A stretch of 47,907 bases of DNA, from contig CAYQJS010000045.1 in NCBI GenBank assembly GCA_964417895.1, forward strand, positions 1 through 47,907, in the 5' to 3' direction. A program made the translations under genes and the position numbers. The notes below the pieces were generated by a model. The model saw nothing but the letters and a program-made list of their open reading frames with translations. It made no database searches and was not told the origin of the DNA. Of this stretch, positions 26,539 through 33,982 are shown piece after piece. How positions within the stretch are numbered: the first letter of the stretch is position 1; each line of letters starts with the position of its first letter. This DNA comes from CAYQJS01 sp964417895 (GTDB lineage Bacteria > Chloroflexota > UBA6077 > SHYK01).

Positions 26539-28173
26539 TCACCAGTCCACGCGCCCATCCAGCGGCAAGATGTGAATCCAGGTTGGGCCCGCGTTCAGTT
26601 TGAGGGGGTTGCCCTCCCGGTCCCGGTACGCGGTGGGCGCGGCGAGAGAGGTTTTCGACCACGTGCCTTCAATGGCGACGCCGTCCAGGAATGCGAGAAG
26701 GGAGCCCCTCCCTACGTTCGCTAGATCGAGCCGCCCTTCCTCGTCAATCGTCCGGACGGGTGTCCACTGGAGCAACACGTTGGCCGCCCGAATCGGCTGC
26801 CTGCTCGCCGCGTCCACGTGGGGCGCGCCATCCATCCCCCGGACGTAGTCGTTGGAGTCGGCGTCGTAGCTCCAGGTGACCGTGTAGCGCCAGGGACCGT
26901 ATTTGACGGTGGCGATTGGTGCAGGGGCACCAGCGAGGCGAAGGCCTGCCTCTCGAAAGACCAGCCCCCCAAACGACCCCGGTTTCAGGGCTACCCCGCT
27001 CAGCTTCGCCCGGGTGACAGCTATGCTCGTATAGGCATTGTGGGGAGCCGGGCGGTCCCGAGAACGCCAGAACACACCCGGGCCCGGCGCCTCTTCGATC
27101 GACGTGACGCCTCCCGTGCGGAGAGCGGCATACGCCTGCGGGCTGGCGCCAATGTGGATCAACGGAGCGCCGAACTCCCGGGCCCAGTGTACGAAGTAGT
27201 GCCGGGCGGAGCGCACGGGCCCGACGACTTCAGGATCGTGCGTGGCGTATACGGCGAGGAACCGCGTGATGCCGCCTTCGGCCAGCGCCTCGTACACTAC
27301 GTCGGCCTGGTCCAGGCCCGCTTGAGGCCGCGCCTGGTCCTGGTTCTCGACGATGACCGCGATGGGACGAACGACGTCTCCGTTCTCAAGATCCGGCCAG
27401 ACCCGCTGCAGGGTGATCTCCAGAACGCGCGTCTCGTTGGGGCGCAGTAGCGCGAGTCCCCGCCACGGTCGATACCCTTCGGCCTCGATCCGGAGCTGAC
27501 GCTCCCCCGGCTCCACCTCGAGCTCCTCGGAGCCGCCTCCACGTTCCCGATCATCCACGAACACGACGGCACTCCCTGCGGCTGGCGTCAACACCGTGAG
27601 CCGAGCCGGGAACGGACGAAGCGCGATGCGCCGAGTCACGGCGCCTCCGGGCGGAATGCTGACCTCGTCCTGCCAATCCTGATGGTCCTCAGCCGACACC
27701 ACAACGCGATGGGGCCCCGCCGAGACCGCCGCTGCTGTAACGGGAGCCGGCCCCAGGTCGCGGCCGTCGACCTCGACGCGCGCGGATGCCGGCTCGGTGT
27801 CGATGGACAATTGTCCGGGGAGCGGCGCCAGCGCCGCCAAGAGCTGCTTCCTCAAGCCGGGAGCCACTCGCGCCGTCGCTGTCCATGGGGCGTAGCCCGA
27901 TGCCTCGACCCGGACCTGCCAGCTGACGGGAAGAACGGAGCTCAGGAGCAGCGGAGTACGGCCGGTTTCCTGGCCGTCGACGAGCACGATGGCTTCGGAG
28001 GGCTCGGACTCCACCATGACGCGAGGCAGCAGCAGCCAGATCGCGAGCGCGATAGGCCCCATTGCGCCCAGGGCGAGCCCCGCGACCGGGAGCCAGTCAA
28101 GGGGCGACAATCGCGGCGGCGCCGCGCTCTCGGCGCTGCCGCCGGCCTGTTCAGTGGGGTTCGATGCCAACAC
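26539..28173 (-). CDS. PEGA-repeat and DUF3048 (YerB-like) membrane-anchored protein
   Basis: A 544-residue protein starting at GTG 28173 with GGAG 10 bases upstream. One membrane helix (about residues 28-50) anchors it. Three PEGA-like beta repeats (about 52-260) follow: SEAIVLVDGQETGRTPLLLS, ASARVEVDGRDLGPAPVTAA, and GSAVVFVDDRERGGGSEELE. The C-terminal half is DUF3048: RPIAVIVENQDQARPQAGLD, VYEALAEGGITRFLAVYATH, PVRSARHYFVHWAREFGAPL and NVLLQWTPV. YerB-type proteins are envelope lipoproteins of unknown biochemistry. PEGA repeats are thought to bind surface-layer or wall polymers. The fusion suggests an envelope-anchored role. The gene is convergent with binding lipoprotein copy 3. Confidence 0.87.
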   Translation of the reverse strand: MLASNPTEQAGGSAESAAPPRLSPLDWLPVAGLALGAMGPIALAIWLLLPRVMVESEPSEAIVLVDGQETGRTPLLLSSVLPVSWQVRVEASGYAPWTATARVAPGLRKQLLAALAPLPGQLSIDTEPASARVEVDGRDLGPAPVTAAAVSAGPHRVVVSAEDHQDWQDEVSIPPGGAVTRRIALRPFPARLTVLTPAAGSAVVFVDDRERGGGSEELEVEPGERQLRIEAEGYRPWRGLALLRPNETRVLEITLQRVWPDLENGDVVRPIAVIVENQDQARPQAGLDQADVVYEALAEGGITRFLAVYATHDPEVVGPVRSARHYFVHWAREFGAPLIHIGASPQAYAALRTGGVTSIEEAPGPGVFWRSRDRPAPHNAYTSIAVTRAKLSGVALKPGSFGGLVFREAGLRLAGAPAPIATVKYGPWRYTVTWSYDADSNDYVRGMDGAPHVDAASRQPIRAANVLLQWTPVRTIDEEGRLDLANVGRGSLLAFLDGVAIEGTWSKTSLAAPTAYRDREGNPLKLNAGPTWIHILPLDGRVDW

Positions 28174-28269
28174 GCCGTGCTCCAGAGGTCAGCTTAATGT
28201 ACGAGGCACCTTGAAGTAGTTGCGTTGGTAGGTTGCTGATGGTCGCTGCTGGCCGGTGCGTGGCACCCG

Positions 28270-28279
28270 NNNNNNNNNN
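28270..28279. other. Assembly gap (10 N)
   Basis: Ten Ns in the non-coding stretch between the DUF3048 gene and the second cupin gene. To the right, GGGTCGGGCGTGTCCGACCC is a short palindrome that probably belongs to a dispersed repeat, which may explain why the assembly broke here. Confidence 0.95.
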
Positions 28280-28415
28280 GCATGCCTCGCCCGCCCTCCA
28301 ATATCGGGGTTACGCGGGTCGGGCGTGTCCGACCCCTACAGGAATGCCACCCCCCACCTCCGGGTAAACTGCGACCGAATTCGGGGCGACCGCTCCGACC
28401 ATGCTTCTCGGAGCG

Positions 28416-29582
28416 CTAGACCCAGCTCCCGTTCGATCGGGTCTGGGGAGCCCCACGATCTTGCTCCCTCGCCTCGTACCAGAGGAAGCTCCGATCCGTG
28501 TAGACCCGCGGCGGCATCTCGCTTTTCAAGCCGCGCTTCGCGAGCTCCGCCTCGAACGTCTCCCGAATGACGGGGGGCTCGTCTGCATGAGGCAGCGTGC
28601 TGCCGTCGTAGCTGGGCTCGATGTGCCGCGCGGGGTGGAGCGTGATATACCGCGCCGGAGCTGCGCCGACGTTGGCGTGCATGTGGTACCACAGGTTCGG
28701 CGGCCCGAACATGCTGCCCTCGTGCCAGTGGACCACGACCATCTCCTCGTTCCCAGCACCGGGGACCGGCCACATTGCCGAGAATCCCTCCCCGCCAGGA
28801 ATGACAATCACCGCGCCGTCGCCATGGTAGTGGGCGCGCTTGTAGGTACCCGAGGCGAGGACGTGCCCGCCCATGCGCAGCGACGTGACGTTGGGGAAAC
28901 AGTATCCGAGCGACTCGGAGCCAGGAGCGAAGGCGTCGCTGGCCCTGGTTTTGTCCCACGCCATGAGATCCGGGAAAAACGCGGCCACCCAGGTGCCGCG
29001 GGCCCGCCCCGCCCCCTCGACGTAGGTGGCCTGCGAATACACGCCTTCGTCGGAGAACAGGTCGACGTCGGGCTCGAGCGCAGGGTTATCGAAGAAGAAA
29101 CTGGGGTTGGGGGTAATCGACATCGCCATGGGCAGGTAGTTGTAGTGGAGCAGACGGGCGGGCAGGTGGCCCTGGGCGTTGGCGAGCTGATACGTGTAGT
29201 TCCGGGGGACGAAGAACACTGAGCGGGGCTGCCACTCGAACGTATGCTTCGCCGCCCCCTCGCCGGCCCAGATCGTCGTCAGTCCTTGCCCGGCGACGAC
29301 ATAGATGATGTCGTCGAAGGCGCACTTCACGGGTCGGAGCTCCGCCCCGGGCGGGATCTCGGTGACGCGGGTCTCCATGAAGTCCTTGTTGCCCTCCAGG
29401 ACGACGACGGCTGCGTTGCACTCCCGCTCCTCCCAGGGCCCGACTTCGAGGGACCGCAAGTCATCGACGTAATAGGCGCGATGGATGGGGACGCCGAGGG
29501 ACTCGATCCACCGCTCATAGCGCGGCACCATCGCCCAATAGTCTTTCCACTGGTCAGGCGTGCGGGTCTGGCGCGTCTGCAT
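28416..29582 (-). CDS. Double-cupin protein, copy 2
   Basis: A 388-residue paralogue of the protein at 21670-22794, colinear throughout: WKDYWAMVPRYERWIESLGV, GPWEERECNAAVVVLEGNKD, TYKRAHYHGDGAVIVIPGGE, WHEGSMFGPPNLWYHMHANV and RYITLHPARHIEPSYDGS. ATG 29582 is chosen to match the start of the paralogue; ATG 29600 is also possible. The metal-ligand candidates are conserved in the second cupin (HYH, WHEG, YHMH). Two diverged copies 6 kb apart, flanking binding lipoproteins, suggest related substrates. The last 20 residues are unrelated to copy 1. Confidence 0.76.
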   Translation of the reverse strand: MQTRQTRTPDQWKDYWAMVPRYERWIESLGVPIHRAYYVDDLRSLEVGPWEERECNAAVVVLEGNKDFMETRVTEIPPGAELRPVKCAFDDIIYVVAGQGLTTIWAGEGAAKHTFEWQPRSVFFVPRNYTYQLANAQGHLPARLLHYNYLPMAMSITPNPSFFFDNPALEPDVDLFSDEGVYSQATYVEGAGRARGTWVAAFFPDLMAWDKTRASDAFAPGSESLGYCFPNVTSLRMGGHVLASGTYKRAHYHGDGAVIVIPGGEGFSAMWPVPGAGNEEMVVVHWHEGSMFGPPNLWYHMHANVGAAPARYITLHPARHIEPSYDGSTLPHADEPPVIRETFEAELAKRGLKSEMPPRVYTDRSFLWYEAREQDRGAPQTRSNGSWV

Positions 29583-30013
29583 AGTTCTTCCTGCCTCCAT
29601 CTTTTCTTCTGATGACTTCGAACGAGCGCGCCGCCCGGCCCTCGATCGTGCGATGCGCCGGGCTCGTGGGGTCCTGGCTGCTGCGCTGCAGTACAGCGTC
29701 GCTTAAGTTTCGTGACCCCCGGGGTCGGCGGGTACGTCACCCCCTCCCTCACCCTCCCCCGTCGAGGGGGAGGGAAGAAAACCCCTCCCCCCTTGCGGAG
29801 GAGGGTCAGGGTGGGGGGTGGGGTCACGAACTTCGGCGATCTTGCTCCAGTCTGCCGCGCGCATTCTACGGCGTCAGCCCACTCGCGGGAGGCGGTGCGT
29901 GTGTACCCCGGCGACCGAAAATGTACATGCCTGCGTGTGGTTCTGCGGATGTCCGATGGGTTTCCCGGGCTCTACGCTGCTCCTGTCGGCCAACAAGGCT
30001 GAGGAGGAGAAAG
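29583..30013. other. Intergenic region with a reversed repeat-A copy
   Basis: 431 bases between the divergent cupin gene and the small secreted protein gene. The repeat-A copy occupies 29692-29830. The remaining 29831-30000 should contain the promoter of the following gene; I cannot identify it with confidence. No gene is seen. Confidence 0.55.
29692..29830 (-). repeat. Dispersed palindromic repeat, family A, copy 2 (reversed)
   Basis: The terminal TTCGTGACC (29709) and GGGTCACGAA (29821-29830) form inverted ends. In between lie GTCGGCGGGTACGTCACCCC, the complement of the conserved tail, and two GC-rich stems. The outer tail CAGCGTCGCTTAAG (from 29695) matches the GCGACGCTGT tail of copy 1. 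Confidence 0.8.
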
Positions 30014-30502
30014 ATGGCCCATCCCAGCGCGCAGTCCCTAGAGCACCTCAAGCGGTCCCTTCGCGTGGTCCTCGTCGCCACCGCGCTCGTAGCCGCGGTG
30101 ATTCCGTCGTTGCGTGTTGCTGCGCACGCTGATGCACTCCACATCGATTCCCCGGCGCCCAACGCGACCGTGAGCAACGGTGACATGCTGGTCATTGGTG
30201 GGTGGACGGACGGTTCGCGGGTCGACGCCTACCTCGACGGCCCGGCGGGCATCGGGCGGGGCATCGGATCCACGGTCGTGGACGGGTCACGGCCGGACGT
30301 GGCTCAGAGCGACTTTGAGCTGGCCTTTCAGCCCACAGACCTGACCGCGGGCGTTCACACCCTGTACGTGTACTCATTGGTCGACGGCTCCTGGATCTCC
30401 CGGACTGTCCCGATCATGAGTCGGGGGAACGACTACTTCCCCTTCGACGCCGCTACGGGCAACGACAGCAGGGATGACGAGCCCGAAGCTCTCGAATTCT
30501 AA
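30014..30502 (+). CDS. Small secreted beta-sandwich-like protein
   Basis: A 162-residue protein with a signal peptide (hydrophobic about residues 16-34, cleavage-like AAHA-DAL) and one predicted beta domain: IDSPAPNATVSNGDMLVIGG, WTDGSRVDAYLDGP and AGVHTLYVYSLVDGSW. The pattern resembles Ig-like or adhesion modules that precede catalytic domains in surface proteins, but here it stands alone, and I assign no function. GAGGAGGAGAAAG stands directly before ATG 30014, which decides the start. A strong hairpin 20 bases past the stop suggests a single-gene transcript. Confidence 0.75.
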   Translation: MAHPSAQSLEHLKRSLRVVLVATALVAAVIPSLRVAAHADALHIDSPAPNATVSNGDMLVIGGWTDGSRVDAYLDGPAGIGRGIGSTVVDGSRPDVAQSDFELAFQPTDLTAGVHTLYVYSLVDGSWISRTVPIMSRGNDYFPFDAATGNDSRDDEPEALEF

Positions 30503-30521
30503 GCGCCATTGGCGCAACCGG

Positions 30522-30544
30522 AACGCCGGCGCCCCGCCGGCGTT
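30522..30544 (+). terminator. Perfect stem-loop after the secreted-protein gene
   Basis: AACGCCGGCG / CGCCGGCGTT forms a perfect 10-bp stem with a CCC loop, 20 bases past the stop. A second stem (GAGGGGGCG with CGCCCCCTC) follows at about 30547-30585. There is no T-tract, so it may be a termination or RNA-stability hairpin. Confidence 0.55.
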
Positions 30545-30661
30545 CGAGGGGGCGAGCTGGTCCGCAGCAACCAGCCGCCCCCTCGCTGTGCTTTCAGGCG
30601 CACCGTGCCGCGGTGTGAGCCGCTGGCAGGAGCAAAGGCAGGGTCCGAGCCTCGTTATCCG

Positions 30662-30680
30662 ACCCACAATCCCCGGCGCT
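30662..30680. repeat. Target-site duplication, left copy
   Basis: ACCCACAATCCCCGGCGCT, 19 bp, repeated exactly at 32216-32234 on the other side of the insertion sequence. Confidence 0.92.
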
Positions 30681-32215
30681 GTTATAGGTCAGTGATTCTG
30701 TCCGCTCAATAGTTCTGACATTTTGTCCGCCCCTCCGGTGGCATTCGCATCCTAGAGATCCGCGGTGTGAGTTACGATGGGCTGGGCAGGCGAAGCGGGC
30801 AGGCGTTCTCCCGAGGGCGTCTGTCCGTTTTGTTGCTGAGAGAAGCGCCGCCAGGGATGGATTTGGCCGGGCTGGATGGTTGCCGCCCGAGCCCGCCGTC
30901 CCACCTCGTCCCAAGAGAGCAGCCTCTGCACCTCTGGCTGCGGCGGCTTTGTGACTCCAAGCCGTCCATTCCGAGCACGCAGGACGGGCGCCTCGAGCGG
31001 AGCTGGTTGGGAAGCCAGCTTCTCACCTCGGTAGTAGACAGCCAGGCTGCCATCCATTCGCTCCTGGACCTCAACGCGAGCTTTGGCGTAGCTGATGCGG
31101 TCACGGCCAGCGAGCAGCTGCACACGATGCTCGCCGAGCGTAACGACGTTGTCGGCGCCCACGGTCCGCTCGTACTTGAAGCAGAACACCTCCTCGGGTA
31201 GCCGTGTAAATTCCAGCGGCCGATAGGCGACTCCCGCCACCGCCGGAGGGACGGCGAAGTGCTCGTTGAAGCGCGGAAGGAAATCCAGAAGGAGGTGATT
31301 CGCCTCCTCGAGCGTTCGGACCCCTGCGAGGCGGAGCTCGGACACCAGGCGATCCTGGAAGGTCCCCCAGAGCCGTTCCACCCGCCCTTTTGCCTGGGGC
31401 GAGCGAGCCGGAATGGAGCCAATGTCGAGCTCTTGGAGCACGCGGCCAAACTGAGTGGGATCGCGTTTCCCGTTCAGCCGCTCGGCTACGGTCATCCGCC
31501 CCTTGGTAGAGTGTTCGAAGATGCCATGCCGATCGTGGTAGAGCGCGATGGGGCGCCCGTGGTTCAGGACGATGCGCTCGAGGAGCAGAAGGTAGCCCTG
31601 GGCGTCCTCCTGCTGACGAAACACGGCATGGGGCACCTTGCCGGTCGCGTCGTCGATCGCGCCGACGAGCGTGAGGTAGGGGCCACGCCCTTCGAGCCAA
31701 TCGTGCTCACTGCCGTCGATCTGCAGCAGCATCCCTTCCTGGGGCATGCGATCTCTCCGGCTCCGATGCTTCGGAGCTTTTCGGGGTCGCGGGCTCGCGA
31801 TACCAACTCCTCGCAGGATCCGGCGCACCGACGACAGACTCAGTTCGATCCCCTCCCGCTCGGCCAGTAGATCGCAGAAATGATGGTCGTTGCAGCCGAC
31901 ATAGCTGGTGCGGGCCAGGTCCGCCACCCGAGCGCGGATCTCCTCAGGCAGCGCGTGCTGCGGCCTCCGGCCGCGGTTGCCATGAACTAACGCCCGAATT
32001 CCCTCCTCTCGGTCGGCGGCCTTCAACCGCCGTATCTGGCGAGATGACATGCCGAGCAGGTCGGCCGCCTCCTTCATCGTCCACTGCCCGGCCACCACGC
32101 GAGTAAGCACCGGAGCTCGTTTCTCCTCTCGGGACCCCACGCTGATTCGTTCCTCCCACATGGGGAGGACAAAATCACAGACCCGTTAGGGCGGACAAAG
32201 TCTCAGACCTACAAC
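30681..32215. mobile_element. Complete insertion sequence, ISNCY/IS1202-like, 1535 bp
   Basis: The ends are imperfect inverted repeats: left GTTATAGGTCAGTGATTCTG, right (complement) GTTGTAGGTCTGAGACTTTG, 21 of 27 positions matching. Each end also holds a second, related 19-bp box: left 30714-30732, right 32163-32181. They share the TGTCC(G/T)CCC ending with the outer boxes and lie 25-26 bp further in. One transposase gene fills the element. Exact 19-bp target duplications flank it. Long duplications fit the IS1202-type group, which is known to make long duplications of variable length. The element appears intact and recent. Confidence 0.92.
30752..32161 (-). CDS. DDE transposase, ISNCY/IS1202-like
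   Basis: A 469-residue transposase. The N-terminal winged-helix/HTH part reads MKEAADLLGMSSRQIRRLKA and RALVHGNRGRRPQHALPEEI. The DDE integrase core follows: LLQIDGSEHDWLEGRGPYLT with the first Asp, ALYHDRHGIFEHSTKG with the second, and PQAKGRVERLWGTFQDRLVS with the catalytic Glu. The VHGNRGR motif and HDWLEGRGP are typical of the ISNCY (IS1202) group. All catalytic residues are present and there is no frameshift, so the protein could be active. ATG 32161 lies beside the inner repeat box of its own end, so the transposase may repress its own promoter. Confidence 0.93.
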   Translation of the reverse strand: MWEERISVGSREEKRAPVLTRVVAGQWTMKEAADLLGMSSRQIRRLKAADREEGIRALVHGNRGRRPQHALPEEIRARVADLARTSYVGCNDHHFCDLLAEREGIELSLSSVRRILRGVGIASPRPRKAPKHRSRRDRMPQEGMLLQIDGSEHDWLEGRGPYLTLVGAIDDATGKVPHAVFRQQEDAQGYLLLLERIVLNHGRPIALYHDRHGIFEHSTKGRMTVAERLNGKRDPTQFGRVLQELDIGSIPARSPQAKGRVERLWGTFQDRLVSELRLAGVRTLEEANHLLLDFLPRFNEHFAVPPAVAGVAYRPLEFTRLPEEVFCFKYERTVGADNVVTLGEHRVQLLAGRDRISYAKARVEVQERMDGSLAVYYRGEKLASQPAPLEAPVLRARNGRLGVTKPPQPEVQRLLSWDEVGRRARAATIQPGQIHPWRRFSQQQNGQTPSGERLPASPAQPIVTHTADL

Positions 32216-32234
32216 ACCCACAATCCCCGGCGCT
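32216..32234. repeat. Target-site duplication, right copy
   Basis: An exact copy of the 19-bp sequence at 30662-30680. Its last base is the first T of the -35 box of the oxygenase promoter. Confidence 0.92.
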
Positions 32235-32262
32235 TGACGCACCGGGCTCCGGGCACTAGACT
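32234..32262 (+). promoter_or_regulatory. Sigma-70-type promoter of the Rieske oxygenase gene
   Basis: TTGACG (32234-32239), 17 bases, then TAGACT (32257-32262), leaving about 27 bases of leader before GGAGG and the ATG at 32296. Spacing is ideal. Because the duplication restores the target, the insertion leaves both boxes intact but replaces everything upstream of them. Confidence 0.65.
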
Positions 32263-32295
32263 CGGCGTGAACATCTTCGACGTCTGGAGGCCTGA

Positions 32296-33621
32296 ATGCT
32301 CACGAAGGAACAGAACAAGCGGTTTACCGAAGTCGGCCCGGGTGCGCCCATGGGCGAGCTCCTGCGTCGCTACTGGATGCCCTTCGCCACCGTCAAGCAG
32401 CTCTACGACCATCCGACCCGAGCCATCACGCTCCTGGGCGAGCACCTGGTCGCGTTCCGCGATCGCTCTGGCCATTACGGCCTCATCCAGGAGTTCTGCG
32501 CCCACCGCAACACCAATATGCTGTGGGGCATCCCAGAGCAGGAGGGCCTGCGCTGCCCCTACCACGGCTGGCTCTACGATGCTAACGGCAACTGCCTGGA
32601 GCAGCCGGCCGAGCACCCGGACTCAACGTTCAAGGACCGCATCAAGGTGAATGCTTACCCGGTGGAGGAGCTTGGCGGCATGCTCTATGCCTGGATGGGC
32701 CCCGAGCCTCGGCCGCTTGTCCCTCGCTGGGAGAACTACGTCCGGGACGACGTCGTGCGCGACATCGGTTGGGCGGTGCTCCCTTGCAACTGGCTCCAGA
32801 TCATGGAGAACTCACTGGACCCGGTGCATGTCGAGCATCTCCACTCCTACTTCACCAACTACGTCCTGGAACGGCTGGGGCGTATCGATTCCGACGCCCA
32901 CACGTTCTGGCGCACCCGGGCCGACGTTCGCAAGCACGTGAAGATCGGCTTCGACGTGTTCGAGCACGGAATCACCAAGCGTCGTGTGCTGGAGGGCGAC
33001 GACGAGAACCATCCCAACTGGCGGATCGGCCACAGCGTGATCTTCCCATTCATGCTGCAGCTGCATCAGATCCGCGTGCCCCTGGACGACACGCACACCA
33101 TGTACTGGTGGTACCACATCTACCCCAAGCAGCCCGGCGAGCCGGACCAGCGACCGGAGGACATACCGCTCTACCAGGTACCACTCCCCGGAGTGGACGC
33201 AAACGGCCTCCCCATCTGGGAGCTCGCTGACAACAACAGCGGCCAGGACAACTACGCCTGGGTGAGCCAGGGACCCATCACCCCGCGCTGGACGGAGCAC
33301 CTGGGCGAATCGGACAAGGGGATCATTCTCTACCGGCGTCTGCTGCGCGACAACATGAAGATCGTGGAGGATGGTGGCGACCCGATGAACACGTTCCGCG
33401 ACCCCGCCACGAATGTGTCCATCCACGTGGCCAATGAGGCCGACGATCCCACGTGGGCCCGTGGGCGGGAAGGGCGCGGATCGGTGGCTACCGGCAACTC
33501 CAGCAAGTACAGCCCGATCACCCAGGCGCGCGCGTCCAGGAAGGGATTTGCAGTGCCTGAGGGGGTGGAGGACTATTCGAAAAAGATGGTCGGCGTGGGG
33601 TACATTCACCCCAGGGAGTAG
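32296..33621 (+). CDS. Rieske non-haem iron oxygenase, phthalate 4,5-dioxygenase-like
   Basis: A 441-residue oxygenase alpha-subunit. The Rieske [2Fe-2S] ligands are Cys68-x-His70 and Cys87-x2-His90 (EFCAHRNT, LRCPYHGWLYD). The mononuclear iron site is NSLDPVHVEHLH, with His178 and His183; a distal Asp is expected near residues 350-370. The N-terminal MLTKEQNKRFTEVGPGAPMG and RYWMPF strings are characteristic of the phthalate 4,5-dioxygenase/phenoxybenzoate group, which hydroxylates aromatic carboxylates. A reductase partner is needed and is not in the window. GGAGG precedes ATG 32296. The substrate is inferred only by family; many members have other aromatic or methylated substrates. Confidence 0.87.
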   Translation: MLTKEQNKRFTEVGPGAPMGELLRRYWMPFATVKQLYDHPTRAITLLGEHLVAFRDRSGHYGLIQEFCAHRNTNMLWGIPEQEGLRCPYHGWLYDANGNCLEQPAEHPDSTFKDRIKVNAYPVEELGGMLYAWMGPEPRPLVPRWENYVRDDVVRDIGWAVLPCNWLQIMENSLDPVHVEHLHSYFTNYVLERLGRIDSDAHTFWRTRADVRKHVKIGFDVFEHGITKRRVLEGDDENHPNWRIGHSVIFPFMLQLHQIRVPLDDTHTMYWWYHIYPKQPGEPDQRPEDIPLYQVPLPGVDANGLPIWELADNNSGQDNYAWVSQGPITPRWTEHLGESDKGIILYRRLLRDNMKIVEDGGDPMNTFRDPATNVSIHVANEADDPTWARGREGRGSVATGNSSKYSPITQARASRKGFAVPEGVEDYSKKMVGVGYIHPRE

Positions 33622-33982
33622 CCTCACCCCTTCTAGTAGCAGGCTGCTGAAAAACCCGGTCAAGCTGAGCTTGTCGAAGGGCGCCATGTGGTTCGACAGG
33701 CTCACCACGAGCGGAGCCCAAACCTTTTCAGCAGCCTGCTGAAGGAAGGGCCAGCTAGCGCACAGGCGACCGCACACGGTTGGCCTCCGCGGTCGTCGGC
33801 CCTGTCAGCGCCGGCAAGGGTGTTCCCCAGGATCGCGCCAACCGCACGGCGACGATGACGGCGCAGGCCGCGAGGTTGAGGAATCCGAACCCATAGCTCA
33901 CGCGCTCCGCGATAAGAGCGACCACGAGCCAGACGCGTCCATCGGAGCGCTCGACCGCTGGGCCGCCTGGCTGGGCACCGTC
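33622..33982. other. Intergenic region with repeat family B
   Basis: 361 bases after the oxygenase gene. Repeat B (33638-33740) lies just past the stop and may act as its terminator. The remaining 33741-33982 has no identified gene. A hydrophobic open frame on the minus strand is noted under rejected items. Confidence 0.55.
33638..33740. repeat. Palindromic MITE-like repeat, family B, copy 1 (complete)
   Basis: A 103-bp element with perfect 16-bp ends, AGCAGGCTGCTGAAAA (33638-33653) and TTTTCAGCAGCCTGCT (33725-33740). Inside are GAGCTTGTCGAA and TTCGACAGGCTC, a second near-perfect inverted pair. It lies 17 bases after the oxygenase stop. Confidence 0.88.

Noticed and set aside
33755..33930. 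Hydrophobic open frame on the minus strand after the oxygenase gene
   Set aside because: It reads like a membrane segment (ERVSYGFGFLNLAACAVIVA), but upstream it is only the antisense of the large membrane-protein gene. It has no start or ribosome site, and GC-rich complements often look hydrophobic.
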